Of a stretch of 64,000 nt of DNA, positions 34,029-43,111 are shown piece by piece. Origin of the DNA: Bacteroidota bacterium (GTDB taxonomy: Bacteria > Bacteroidota > Bacteroidia > Cytophagales > Cyclobacteriaceae); assembly GCA_023428695.1 (NCBI GenBank), contig JAEYWY010000028.1, positions 248,001 through 312,000 on the forward strand. Direction: 5' to 3'. The notes beneath the pieces are model-generated. The model did no database searches. It had not been told where the DNA came from and worked only from the letters and a program-made list of their open reading frames with translations. Numbering within the stretch: position 1 is the stretch's first letter; the number at the start of each line of letters is the position of its first letter. Made by a program: the position numbers and the translations under genes.

Positions 34029-36149
34029 ATGTCACTGACAAGGGAAAAAAAATTCAGGCATGTCCGCTTTCTGTGGGATGAACAAAAAGCAGCGGACCAA
34101 AAGGATGAAGTTGATCTTCTCATTTACCGGTCTAATCTCCTCGGTGCAGATCTCAGGCTCACAAACTTCGGCGGTGGGAACACCTCGTGCAAAACGACGA
34201 CAAGTGATCCTCTCACTGGTCAGGATACGGAAGTGATGTGGGTCAAAGGCTCAGGTGGTGATGTTGGTACCTTGAAACGGTCAGGACTCGCAGCCCTGTA
34301 TGTATCACGATTGCATCAATTGGAACGCGTTTACAAAGGACTGGAGTTCGAAGACGAGATGGTGGAATTGTTCAATCACTGCATTTATGACCTCGATTCA
34401 AAAGCACCCTCGATCGATACGCCGCTTCACGGATTTCTCCCTTACCGTCATATCGATCACTTGCATCCGGATGCTGCCATAGCGATAGCCGCAGCAAAGG
34501 ATGGCAAAGAAATAACGGAGTCGCTATTCGGTGGTACGATTGGTTGGGTCGACTGGCAACGGCCGGGATTCGACCTTGGGATCAAGCTACGCGATTGCGT
34601 TGACTCAAATCCGGGTCTGCGCGGTATCATGCTCGGCTCGCACGGACTTTTTACCTGGGGTGAAACATCCTATGAAAGTTACATAAACACCCTTGAGGTT
34701 GTCGAACGATGTGCCGAATTTCTGGAAGACAACTACGGCCGAAGACGGCCGGTGTTCGGAGGGCATAAGATTGAAAGCTTGGACCACGAACAGCGGGTAA
34801 ATCAGGCTGCACAACTTGCTCCAATACTCCGCGGATTTTGTTCAAGTAAAACTCTCATGGTTGGACACTTCACTGATGACGCGAGAGTACTCGAGTTCAT
34901 CAACTCCCACGACATGCCCCGACTCGCGGCCATGGGAACCAGTTGTCCGGATCATTTTCTCCGCACGAAGATTTGCCCGCTTGTACTTGAACTTTCTGCA
35001 CAAGAAGACCTCACTGATGCGGAGAGTATACGGAAAAAACTCGCCCCGGCTTTTGAAACCTATCGCGCGGTATACACCGAATACTACCACGCATGCAAAC
35101 ATGCCAACTCACCTGCTATCCGCGACACCAACCCTGTGGTAATCTTATATCCGGGAATCGGAATGTTCACGTTTGCAAAAGACAAACAAACCGCGCGCGT
35201 GGCCGCTGAATTTTATATTAATGCCATTAACGTAATGAAAGGTGCGGAAGCAATTTCTGACTATACTTCGCTTTCACGGCAAGAGGCGTTCAATATTGAA
35301 TACTGGCTTCTTGAGGAAGCGAAACTTCAACGGATGCCGAAACCAAAACCACTTGCGGGAAGAATCGCGCTTATCACGGGTAGCGGCGGTGGAATCGGGA
35401 AAGCGGTCGCAAACAAACTTGTTCAGGAAGGAGCATGCGTGGTCCTGAGCGACAACGACGTCGAAAGGCTGAAAAAGACAGAAATGGAGTTCTCGGAAAA
35501 ATATGGTGCTGATTCGTTCGCGAGTGTCTCAATGGATGTGACTAACGCCCGCGACATTGCCAACGCCATCAGGTCGGCGGTCCTGCGGTTCGGTGGTCTT
35601 GATTTTCTTGTCAACAACGCCGGTCTTTCAATTTCGAAAAAACTTGACGATCACACAGAGCAGGATTGGGATTTGCTTTACGACGTCCTTGTGAAAGGGC
35701 AATTCCTTGTAACACAAGCGGTAGTCAACGTGATGAAGAAGCAGGCCCTAGGCGGGGATGTTATTAATATCGTCAGCAAGAACGCGGTGGTATCGGGTCC
35801 GAACAATGCCGGTTATGGATCTGCCAAGGCAGCGCAGCTTCACCTTAGCAGACTAAACGCCGCAGAGTTGGGCGCGCATCACATACGAGTAAACGCCGTT
35901 AACCCAGACGCTGTTATCGCCGACAGCAAGATCTGGGAAGGTGCCTGGGCCGAAGGTCGCGCCAAAGCATATGGCGTATCCGTTAGCGACCTACCCGCCT
36001 TCTACGCAAAACGAACACTATTGAATGAAATAATACTCCCGGAGGATGTCGCTAATGCATGTTTCGCGTTGACAGGCGGCTTGCTAAACAAATCAACCGG
36101 AAATGTCATTAACGTTGACGGTGGTGTGGCTGCGGGATTCATGCGATAG
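34029..36149 (+). CDS. rhaEW: bifunctional L-rhamnulose-1-phosphate aldolase / L-lactaldehyde dehydrogenase
   Basis: 706 residues in two enzymes. Residues ~25-420 form a class II aldolase (FGGGNTSCKT, GSGGDVGTL, TPLHGFLPYRHIDHLHPDAAIAIA with zinc-ligand His, MLGSHGLFTWGE). From ~444 an SDR dehydrogenase follows, with TGSGGGIGK for NAD binding, LVNNAGLS and the catalytic Tyr596-x-x-x-Lys600 (YGSAK). This fusion, known from Bacillus YuxG and Chloroflexus RhaEW, splits L-rhamnulose 1-phosphate to dihydroxyacetone phosphate and L-lactaldehyde and then oxidises the aldehyde to lactate. Cotranscribed with rhaT. The rhamnose isomerase and rhamnulokinase are not in the window and must be encoded elsewhere. 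Confidence 0.93.
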   Translation: MSLTREKKFRHVRFLWDEQKAADQKDEVDLLIYRSNLLGADLRLTNFGGGNTSCKTTTSDPLTGQDTEVMWVKGSGGDVGTLKRSGLAALYVSRLHQLERVYKGLEFEDEMVELFNHCIYDLDSKAPSIDTPLHGFLPYRHIDHLHPDAAIAIAAAKDGKEITESLFGGTIGWVDWQRPGFDLGIKLRDCVDSNPGLRGIMLGSHGLFTWGETSYESYINTLEVVERCAEFLEDNYGRRRPVFGGHKIESLDHEQRVNQAAQLAPILRGFCSSKTLMVGHFTDDARVLEFINSHDMPRLAAMGTSCPDHFLRTKICPLVLELSAQEDLTDAESIRKKLAPAFETYRAVYTEYYHACKHANSPAIRDTNPVVILYPGIGMFTFAKDKQTARVAAEFYINAINVMKGAEAISDYTSLSRQEAFNIEYWLLEEAKLQRMPKPKPLAGRIALITGSGGGIGKAVANKLVQEGACVVLSDNDVERLKKTEMEFSEKYGADSFASVSMDVTNARDIANAIRSAVLRFGGLDFLVNNAGLSISKKLDDHTEQDWDLLYDVLVKGQFLVTQAVVNVMKKQALGGDVINIVSKNAVVSGPNNAGYGSAKAAQLHLSRLNAAELGAHHIRVNAVNPDAVIADSKIWEGAWAEGRAKAYGVSVSDLPAFYAKRTLLNEIILPEDVANACFALTGGLLNKSTGNVINVDGGVAAGFMR

Positions 36150-36200
36150 TACCTGCAGCGCATTCCGGGTGTTATCTTGTCTATCACAGAATTTACACTT

Positions 36201-36533
36201 ATGTCATTTCTGAAAGAGTCCTCTCCGTCTACCGCGTTCAGACCCGACGCGCAACGTAAGTTTATTCATGGTAAACAGCTAATGACAGTGGTGATCGATT
36301 TCGTCAACGGCCCATGGACAGAGCCTGATCCCCCACATCACCATGTCCATGAACAAATCACGTACATAGCGAAGGGAAAAATCCGATTGTTCTGCGACGG
36401 GGAACCGGATGTTGAACTCCAGGCCGGAGACATGTTTTACATTCCATCGAATCGAAAACATACCATACAACTACTGAGCGAAACGGCGCGGTTGGTCGAC
36501 ACCTTTACGCCACTGCGTGAAGACATGCTGTAG
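36201..36533 (+). CDS. small cupin-fold protein
   Basis: 110 residues from the ATG at 36201. A single cupin barrel: motif 1 reads PPHHHVHEQITYIAKGKIRL (metal-ligand His pair and Glu) and motif 2 AGDMFYIPSNRKHTIQLL (third His). Such single-cupin proteins bind a divalent metal and small sugars or acids, acting as isomerases, sensors or dioxygenases. It begins 51 bases after rhaEW on the same strand, so it likely belongs to the rhamnose operon, and a role in rhamnose or uronate metabolism is reasonable but not shown. A TTG 24 bases upstream is a less likely start. Confidence 0.75.
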   Translation: MSFLKESSPSTAFRPDAQRKFIHGKQLMTVVIDFVNGPWTEPDPPHHHVHEQITYIAKGKIRLFCDGEPDVELQAGDMFYIPSNRKHTIQLLSETARLVDTFTPLREDML

Positions 36534-36552
36534 GCCAACCATTCTTGTCCTT

Positions 36553-37056
36553 TTAATGCGGACGTTGACCAATCAATTCTTTGTGTTCCATAATGAGAGT
36601 CTTGATGGTTTCGACGGCCGACTGAAGCCCCCCATAATATTTGCCTTCCCTGAACTTCGGCGCCATCTGCTCGCGCAAAATCCGGCTTGCAATTTCGTCT
36701 TTGACAATTAATTCGAGTCCATAGCCCACTTCAATTCGCATTCTACGATCCCGAACCGCCACAACTATCAGTATCCCATCGTCGTAGTCCTTACGGCCAA
36801 TTCCCCAATCATTAGCATGCCTGAGTGCGAAGTCCTCGATCTTTTCACCATGCAATGAATCGATCGTAAATATTACGATTTGCGAACCGATGCTGTCCTC
36901 GAGTTCCCTGATTTGTTTTGTAAGGTCAGCCTCCTCGACTTCTGTCAAAATACCAGCACTATCCATGACGTAGGGCAATTGCGATTGCGGCTCGTTTGAA
37001 CAGGAGACGAGGCACAGCACCAGCAGCATCGGGGCGAATAGGTTGAGATATCTCAT
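36553..37056 (-). CDS. TPM-domain (TLP18.3/Psb32/MOLO-1) lipoprotein
   Basis: 167 residues from the ATG at 37056; lipobox LVSC gives Cys19. The rest is one TPM domain: YVMDSAGILTEVEEADLTKQIRELEDSIGSQIVIFTIDSLHGEKIEDFALRHANDWGIG and DDGILIVVAVRDRRMRIEVGYGLELIV, then ILREQMAPKFREGKYYGGL. TPM domains occur in membrane or periplasmic proteins with suggested phosphatase or chaperone roles. The absence of a C-terminal Gly-rich transmembrane tail and the lipoprotein signal mark it as a short form. Adjacent to DUF1801 on the same strand with an 8-base gap. Confidence 0.85.
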   Translation of the reverse strand: MRYLNLFAPMLLVLCLVSCSNEPQSQLPYVMDSAGILTEVEEADLTKQIRELEDSIGSQIVIFTIDSLHGEKIEDFALRHANDWGIGRKDYDDGILIVVAVRDRRMRIEVGYGLELIVKDEIASRILREQMAPKFREGKYYGGLQSAVETIKTLIMEHKELIGQRPH

Positions 37057-37064
37057 ATGGTACC

Positions 37065-37538
37065 TCAGGAATTCTTCTTCGATTTTGGGATCATATTTTT
37101 CTCGTACGTCGCGATCCATTCGTCTACGCTGATCTTTGTCATCAGTTCACCAATGAGTTTGTAGGGAATGTCATCCATTTTCTTAAATCGCACACAACTT
37201 TTTCCCATGTCAAGTTTTTGCTTGCAGTGTTTCGGGTATTCGCGCTCAAACCATTTGAGCAATTTGGGATTTGCATAAATTCCCATGTGGTAGAAATTGA
37301 TCGAACCCTTTTGTGAAGCGATACCGGCAAAAGGAAGGGGTTCTTCGGGCTTGCAATGGTAACCCGCCGGATACAATTGATGCGGGACAACATAACCAAG
37401 CCCGCCGTAACTGATCGCGGGTTCAAATCCCGGTGGAAGGTTTCTTATGATAACGTCATGAAGTTTGTTGAAAGCCTCAAATCTATCCTCTGGTTGATTT
37501 GCCAGAATTTCAGAAACGGTTTTGCCCGGTGCTTTCAT
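37065..37538 (-). CDS. DUF1801 domain protein
   Basis: 157 residues; N-terminal KTVSEILANQPEDRFEAFNKLHDVIIRNLPPGFEPAISYGGLGYVVP, then GIASQKGSINFYHMGIYANPKLLKWFEREYPKH and CVRFKKMDDIPYKLIGELM. This is the DUF1801 (YdhG-like) fold, related to frataxin-like iron-binding proteins by structure; activity in bacteria is uncertain. No signal peptide. An AT-rich palindrome occurs about 50 bases upstream of the start. Confidence 0.82.
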   Translation of the reverse strand: MKAPGKTVSEILANQPEDRFEAFNKLHDVIIRNLPPGFEPAISYGGLGYVVPHQLYPAGYHCKPEEPLPFAGIASQKGSINFYHMGIYANPKLLKWFEREYPKHCKQKLDMGKSCVRFKKMDDIPYKLIGELMTKISVDEWIATYEKNMIPKSKKNS

Positions 37539-37927
37539 AGGCGGACGTGACAGTTGATACTTTCATAAATGTACATCGGAATCGCGAGTTCTTATTCAAT
37601 AAGAAGGCAGAATTTTCCGCATACAATGATCGAACAGGTAGCGTTGTTTAACACCACCACCGTGTAGTGATGACATCGTACACCGTGGGTTGTTCGTAAA
37701 TTGTTATGGGTCCGATCCTTATCGTCCTTGCAGGATCAGAAACACGGAAAGATCGTTATTTGTTGCCGACACCAGGTCACCAGGTTCAAAGAGTCCATTT
37801 GACTACACCTCACACCAACTCCGACATGTTTTATAAACACGGTACTTCAAACAGCTTTCATCACCACTGAAAAATCAGATATACTGAAAGCGAATTGTTC
37901 CTGGCCAGAATATTTGGCGTCGATGCA
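37539..37927. other. 389-base intergenic region between the DUF1801 and permease genes
   Basis: No credible gene. Both flanking genes are on the minus strand, so the region holds the DUF1801 promoter and the end of the PadR-permease transcript. The only structure I see is TTCTTATT-C-AATAAGAA at 37589-37605, a perfect 8-1-8 palindrome. No obvious terminator with a T run was found behind the permease stop. Confidence 0.45.
37589..37605. promoter_or_regulatory. AT-rich palindrome upstream of the DUF1801 gene
   Basis: TTCTTATT and AATAAGAA are separated by one base, about 51 bases before the start codon at 37538. It could be an operator or a chance AT-rich dyad; no linked regulator is known. Confidence 0.25.
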
Positions 37928-40519
37928 CTACTCAGACCTGAGGTTTACCACCGGATTCGATTTTGCGGCCCGTAGTGCCTGTGTTCCCACCGTTAACAAG
38001 GAAATGAGCAATGAAAGAATACCGGATCCGAGAAAGTACCACCATTCGAGTTCGATCCTGAAAGCAAATCCCTCGAGCCATTCCCGCACAACGAAATAGC
38101 TGGCAGGCAATGCAATCACCGTGGAAAGCAACACAACGCCTGTGAATTCTCCTGATAGCAGATAAACGATTCCAAACTCGGAGGATCCAAGCACCTTCCT
38201 GATACCAATTTCCTTTACTCGCCGCTCCGCCGTGAATGCAGCCAGACCGTATAAGCCCAGACATGAAATTAAAACCGCAAGGACGGCAAAATACCGCGAC
38301 AACTTCGATACTCTTGTTTCAGCGACATACAACGCCTGGTAGTCAGCGTCAAGAAAATAAAAGTCGAGCGGAAAACCGGGACCAAACGCGGCATGCAGTG
38401 TTTCAAGGCGTGCCAGCACATCCTGCTCGTGCCCTGTTTCGATTTTTATCATGATATTGGGAGCCTCCGGGTAGAGTCGGAAAAATGCGGGCTTAATCTC
38501 CTCATGAAAGGTTTCAAAATGAAAATCTTTTACAACACCGATAATCTGTACCGGCTTTCCCCATAACTTAACCTCTTTGCCGACCGGATCTTTAAGCTCC
38601 ATGAATTTGATCGCAGCCTCATTAAAAATTATACTCGACGAATCAGCGAACTCACGGGAAAATGACCGGCCCTCCTTAATGGAAATTCCAAGCGTCTCAA
38701 TCAATCCATGGTTCACTGCTATATTTTCAAACTCAGTTGCATTCTCCGGACTTTTCCCCGGCCACTCAATACCGTACGTGCCACTATTGTGTCCAGTCAT
38801 GTCATGTCCGGTACTTGAAGCTCCAGCCACGCCAGGTAAATTCCGGATTTCCGACAGGAAGGTTTCTCTTTTTTCGTTTGGAATTCCTTCCCCCGCCATG
38901 ACGATGACGTTGTCCTTGTTAAAACCAGGGTTCTTTGTTTGAATGAACTGAATTTGATTATTTACAACCCAGACCGAGACAATGAGGATAACTGATAACG
39001 TAAACTGGAAAGCCACCAATGCTTTTCTGGCCCTGGCTTCACCCATAAGGTTGCTAAATCTCCCCTTAAGGACCGTAACAGGTTTGAATTTTGAAAGATA
39101 AAAGGCAGGGTAACTTCCGGCTACCAGGCCAGTTATCAGTATTATACCCAACAATACAAGACCGAAATCGAGATCGATTCGAAACCTAAGGTTTTTTCCA
39201 ACGATCGAGTTAAACTGCGGAAGAAACGTTATTACTAATGCGATCGCCAGCAACAAGGAGATGAAACTGATCAATATCGATTCACTCAGGTATTGGACAA
39301 CAAGCGAACCTTTACGCGCACCCACTACTTTTTTGATACCGACCTCCCTGGTCCTTCTCGACGCACGGGCTGTTGAAAGGTTCATAAAATTGATACAGGC
39401 GATCAGTACGATGAACACACCGATGATAAGAAACAATTTCACATATTCAATTCTGCCTCCGGCCTGCTTTCCGTTTTCATATTTCCCATAGAGATATGTA
39501 TCTGTGTAGCGCGTAATGAATGGTGTTCGATGTTTCGCGTTGCCATCGGTCTTTATTCTTACCAGCTCTGCTATTTTCTTATTGAACGCAGCAACATCAG
39601 TACCCTCTTTCAACAGAACAAATGTCTGGGGCGCAGTATTATACCAACTCAACAGCGATGCATTAAGCTCCGTCAATACGTCAAACGTCAGAATGAAATC
39701 GAACTTAACTGACGAACGATGCGGAATGTCTTTAAGCAGCCCCGAAACCAGAAACTCCTTTTTGTGTTGCCACGACACCGACCTGCCCACAATGTTTTCT
39801 GTAGTTCCGAATAATTGCATTGCAAGATTCTCCGTTATTACAATCGAATTCTTGTCAGACAGTGCAATGTCCCGGTCGCCTTCGATCAACTCAAATGAAA
39901 ACACCTTGAAGAAGTCTGTACTTGCATACAGTCCGTCTCCCTTGACGTCATTTCCGTCAACAGAAAGCACTTCGCGAAATATTCTGCTAAAGGTATTCGT
40001 CACGGCATACTCGACTTCCGGCATTTCACTTGCGAGCGCGTCGGCAGTTGGCCCGGCCGTTGTTATCCGTGTGATCAATCCGCCATCCTGCTCCACATTT
40101 TCCATTACCTGATACAGGCGGTCCCGATTTTCATGAAACTTGTCGACACTCAATTCATCGTCTACCCACAAATAAATAAGAAGCGCGCAGGCTAAGCCGG
40201 ATGACAGTCCTGTCAGGTTGATTATGAAAGAACTCTTGAATCGCAGGAAATTGCGAAACGCGATCAGCAGATTATGACGGAACATATCGTATTTATTTAT
40301 TCGTGATGGCCTATTTCTTAAAGGTTTAACAATGCCTGGTCTGAAAAGCAACAGGACATCGATCACAAGACGCAGTTGTGCCTTTTTCTTTCCGGATCGT
40401 CGTAACCGGGCAAAATAGTCCTCAATCAGATCGCCTTCAATATGGTCCGCAAGCTTCGGATCGCAATACCAGCGAAAGAGTCGCAGCAACAACCGCGGCG
40501 GTCCTTTTTCAGGTGCCAT
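37928..40519 (-). CDS. MacB/FtsX-type ABC transporter permease with N-terminal prefix domain
   Basis: 863 residues. The first ~90 form the Bacteroidota permease-prefix domain (PPRLLLRLFRWYCDPKLADHIEGDLIEDYFARL), then a transmembrane helix (SSFIINLTGLSSGLACALLIYLWV), a periplasmic MacB-type core (~110-370), an FtsX segment with LFLIIGVFIVLIACINFMNLSTARASRRTREVGIKKVVGA, a second periplasmic region, and a second FtsX domain (AVLISCLGLYGLAAFTAERRVKEIGIRKVLGSS). This is the full duplicated eight-helix form. No ATP-binding subunit is adjacent. The PadR gene 4 bases upstream fits the common pairing in Bacteroidota, where PadR controls these permeases; the substrate (peptide, lipid or drug) is unknown. 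Confidence 0.9.
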   Translation of the reverse strand: MAPEKGPPRLLLRLFRWYCDPKLADHIEGDLIEDYFARLRRSGKKKAQLRLVIDVLLLFRPGIVKPLRNRPSRINKYDMFRHNLLIAFRNFLRFKSSFIINLTGLSSGLACALLIYLWVDDELSVDKFHENRDRLYQVMENVEQDGGLITRITTAGPTADALASEMPEVEYAVTNTFSRIFREVLSVDGNDVKGDGLYASTDFFKVFSFELIEGDRDIALSDKNSIVITENLAMQLFGTTENIVGRSVSWQHKKEFLVSGLLKDIPHRSSVKFDFILTFDVLTELNASLLSWYNTAPQTFVLLKEGTDVAAFNKKIAELVRIKTDGNAKHRTPFITRYTDTYLYGKYENGKQAGGRIEYVKLFLIIGVFIVLIACINFMNLSTARASRRTREVGIKKVVGARKGSLVVQYLSESILISFISLLLAIALVITFLPQFNSIVGKNLRFRIDLDFGLVLLGIILITGLVAGSYPAFYLSKFKPVTVLKGRFSNLMGEARARKALVAFQFTLSVILIVSVWVVNNQIQFIQTKNPGFNKDNVIVMAGEGIPNEKRETFLSEIRNLPGVAGASSTGHDMTGHNSGTYGIEWPGKSPENATEFENIAVNHGLIETLGISIKEGRSFSREFADSSSIIFNEAAIKFMELKDPVGKEVKLWGKPVQIIGVVKDFHFETFHEEIKPAFFRLYPEAPNIMIKIETGHEQDVLARLETLHAAFGPGFPLDFYFLDADYQALYVAETRVSKLSRYFAVLAVLISCLGLYGLAAFTAERRVKEIGIRKVLGSSEFGIVYLLSGEFTGVVLLSTVIALPASYFVVREWLEGFAFRIELEWWYFLGSGILSLLISLLTVGTQALRAAKSNPVVNLRSE

Positions 40520-40523
40520 ACAT

Positions 40524-40865
40524 CTATCCGGTGAATTTTATGTTCAGGGCAACCTTCGGGATAGCACGCCACAGTTCGTCCCTTGTGCTCTTCGTATACT
40601 CCAATGCCCTTTTTCCCAATGCGGTTATCTGAAAGTAACGCCTTGGGCGGCCCATCCTGTCTTCCGTGCTTTCACCGCCGGCAGATTTGATATAGCCTTT
40701 GGTTTCAAGTCTCACCAGGGCCGAATGCATCGCGCCCATACTGACGCGCCGGGAAAGTCGTGTCTCGATTTCGTTCCTGATAGCCACACCGTATGCTTCT
40801 TTGTAAAGAACCCCTATCGTAAGCAGAACGATCTCTTCAAATTCGCCGAGCTGATACTTCTTCAT
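40524..40865 (-). CDS. PadR-family transcriptional regulator
   Basis: 113 residues; a winged-helix PadR: LGEFEEIVLLTIGVLYKEAYGVAIRNEIETRLSRRVSMGAMHSALVRLETKGYIKS covers helices 1-3 and the recognition region, and GRPRRYFQITALGKRAL the wing. It belongs to the short class lacking the long C-terminal dimerisation tail. Its stop is 4 bases before the permease start, so it is cotranscribed. A TTCCTA/TAGGAA palindrome immediately upstream of the start codon is a likely autoregulatory operator. Confidence 0.9.
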   Translation of the reverse strand: MKKYQLGEFEEIVLLTIGVLYKEAYGVAIRNEIETRLSRRVSMGAMHSALVRLETKGYIKSAGGESTEDRMGRPRRYFQITALGKRALEYTKSTRDELWRAIPKVALNIKFTG

Positions 40866-40875
40866 TGCGACTTTT

Positions 40876-40891
40876 TTCCTATTTGTAGGAA
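40876..40891. promoter_or_regulatory. probable PadR operator
   Basis: TTCCTA-TTTG-TAGGAA is a 6-4-6 perfect inverted repeat 10 bases upstream of the PadR start codon (40865). PadR regulators typically repress their own gene from such promoter-proximal dyads. Confidence 0.5.
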
Positions 40892-41041
40892 TAATTATGC
40901 CAACCCTGAAAAACCGTTAACCTGAAGAAATTATGAAGGTGAAAGAGTATTTCGCGTCCGGATACGAACAGAAGTGTCCGCGCCGGGGCCGTAGCCAAAC
41001 GAGTATCAGTTACTCTGGAGTCCAACTACCAGTGTTACTTG

Positions 41042-42166
41042 TTAGTTCAACACCGCCGGCAGTATTTTCCTTTGAATGATCGAATAGACTTTATTGTCTG
41101 CGTTAGTATTGTAGGCATTTCCCGTGAATGCAACAACCATATCAAGTTCTTCAAAAATATACAGCAACTGTCCGCCGTTGCCGTTGGCGTAGTAAGCATT
41201 GATAATTTCGCCATCTATGTCCCACGACGTCACCCACCAGTAGTATCCGTATTCTACACCGGCGCGCCGAACGGGAACGGTACCATTTGGAGCGGTTGAT
41301 TCCTGTATCCACCCTTCTGAAAGAATGACCTGATCGTTCCACCTCCCATCGTTCAGCATTAGAAGACCGAACTTAAGAAAGTCTCGGGGCCGCATGTGAA
41401 GCTTACCTCCGGCATACTCGCGTTTTCCCGGCATATACTCCCACACGTAATCGGTGATTCCCAGCGGCGCAAAAAGATTCTCATCGGCAAAGTCAGAGCT
41501 TTTTTTTCCCGAAGCCTTTGTGATAATCGCGCTCACCACGATTGGGGCGCCGGAGCAATAACTGAAAATTGAACCCGGTGTATTCACAACGGGCAAATCG
41601 AAAATGAATTTGATCCAGTCATCCTTGGGGTACATGTACTCCTGATTACCCGGCGAAGCCGGAGACCAGTCGTTGCAGCCCAGGCCGGTACGCATTCGCA
41701 GGAGGTCGCGGATCGTCATATCATATTTGCGGGCATCATGGTTTTCTATTTGCTGATACTCCGGGAAATAGCTGAGCACTTTTTCATCGACGCTCGCGAT
41801 TACACCTTTATCGATCGCAATTCCCGCTACTGCGGAAACAAAACTCTTACTGGCTGAACGCAAATCCTGCCGGCGTTCGCGATTCCAGCCATCGAAGTAC
41901 GCCTCGAGCACTAGCTTGTTGTTTCTGCTGATAAGAATACTGCGGATTCCTGGTGACCCATTGTCCATGTAGTCCTTGACCATATTGAATAACATCGCCG
42001 AATCCAGGCCTTCACGCGATGGCGAGGAGACTTCGATTCCATCACCTGTCGAAGGTGGAAGCTCAAGGTTCGCGCTGACGTCTATCGGGCTTTCGTCACC
42101 GAGGAAGATGCTGTCACAACCCAGGGTCAATACGCAGCATAGTAAGATTGCAATGCGGATCCTCAT
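41042..42166 (-). CDS. exported class C beta-lactamase-like serine hydrolase
   Basis: 374 residues with a lipoprotein-like signal (VLTLGC, Cys17). The catalytic Ser-x-x-Lys is S104-A-S-K107 in DLRSASKSFVS; the second element is YCSG (in place of YxN, normal for the esterase/peptidase branch), and the third is GNGGQ (in place of KTG). LLRMRTGLGCNDW and PLGITDYVWEYMPG are other family marks. Such proteins act as D-aminopeptidases, esterases or penicillin-binding-protein-like hydrolases and rarely as true beta-lactamases. Its start overlaps the stop of the barrel protein gene by 4 bases, so translation is coupled. Confidence 0.88.
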   Translation of the reverse strand: MRIRIAILLCCVLTLGCDSIFLGDESPIDVSANLELPPSTGDGIEVSSPSREGLDSAMLFNMVKDYMDNGSPGIRSILISRNNKLVLEAYFDGWNRERRQDLRSASKSFVSAVAGIAIDKGVIASVDEKVLSYFPEYQQIENHDARKYDMTIRDLLRMRTGLGCNDWSPASPGNQEYMYPKDDWIKFIFDLPVVNTPGSIFSYCSGAPIVVSAIITKASGKKSSDFADENLFAPLGITDYVWEYMPGKREYAGGKLHMRPRDFLKFGLLMLNDGRWNDQVILSEGWIQESTAPNGTVPVRRAGVEYGYYWWVTSWDIDGEIINAYYANGNGGQLLYIFEELDMVVAFTGNAYNTNADNKVYSIIQRKILPAVLN

Positions 42167-42984
42167 AACGGCTTATTGAAATAGAACCTTAATCCAACCT
42201 GAAGCCGATTACCGTATAGTCTGATGGATTCAATGCTTGTATTCTTCATGTACTCAAACCTGTATCCCACGATCAAATCAGTTTGTGGTCGGATCCGGCG
42301 GTTGAAATCAACGGCAACCACGGGAAGTCTTAGCGGGTTAATAGTCCCAATCTTCGCGCGATGAAAAAGCAGATAAAGAGTGCCTTTGTCGTATTCTTCT
42401 TCCAATTCCTGGTTTATTCCGCCATCATAATTCGTTCTTTTGGCAAACCCTGCAAATGGAAGTAAAACAGAAATGTCCAGGCCATTTCGTGAAGAAAGTC
42501 TGATCCGATTAACAACAGCTAACGCAATAACATGATTTGCGGTGATCGTTGCTTCATCGAAATCGTCCACGTTTTCAACACCATAATTCGAGGAGACGAG
42601 TCCGGCTCCAACAAACACGGCTGACGGGCACTTCATCAAGGTGTAATCAGACACCCTTCGGGCATACGTGAATGAGACCTGAATACTGGTAAAGTTTGCA
42701 TCGGGGTGCGGCCCGGATGTTGACGCATTCCCTATTGCAGCACACAGTGTCGCGAACATGTAGTATGCATTCGTAATCCGCTGGTGATCCATGCTGAAAG
42801 TGAACATCGTACCTGCATACCGCACCCGCTCGTGAGCAAAAGCTTCATCGATAAAACGATAGTGAGCACCTCCTATGTTCAGGGAAATGCTTCGGGTAAG
42901 GCTATCCTGGGAAAATACTTCTGTGTCCTGCCCGGCCAGGGCAAGTGTTATCAGGATGGAGATGGTAAGAAAACGTGCTTTCAT
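42163..42984 (-). CDS. probable outer-membrane beta-barrel protein
   Basis: 273 residues from the ATG at 42984; signal peptide MKARFLTISILITLALAGQ. Alternating strands of 9-12 residues continue throughout (SIQVSFTYARRVSDYTLM, SRNGLDISVLLPFAGFAKRT, DLIVGYRFEYMKNTSIESIRLYGNRLQVGLRFYFNKPL), ending in an aromatic-rich strand. No family recognised. Stop codon and the start codon of the serine hydrolase share ATGA, indicating one transcript: barrel protein first, hydrolase second. A partner relationship is possible but unproven. Confidence 0.65.
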   Translation of the reverse strand: MKARFLTISILITLALAGQDTEVFSQDSLTRSISLNIGGAHYRFIDEAFAHERVRYAGTMFTFSMDHQRITNAYYMFATLCAAIGNASTSGPHPDANFTSIQVSFTYARRVSDYTLMKCPSAVFVGAGLVSSNYGVENVDDFDEATITANHVIALAVVNRIRLSSRNGLDISVLLPFAGFAKRTNYDGGINQELEEEYDKGTLYLLFHRAKIGTINPLRLPVVAVDFNRRIRPQTDLIVGYRFEYMKNTSIESIRLYGNRLQVGLRFYFNKPL

Positions 42985-43111
42985 CAAGCCGACATCGAGA
43001 TAAGATATTTTCGCACTTCTGTACGCGTGATACCCGACAGAAATTTCTGCCATGGCATCGAAACCACGGCCATATGAAATTACAAAATTCCCTCGGTTAT
43101 CGTATTATAGG

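Noticed and set aside
39516..40112. 198-codon plus-strand frame
   Set aside because: Antisense to the first periplasmic domain of the FtsX permease; low-complexity Ser/Thr-rich translation.
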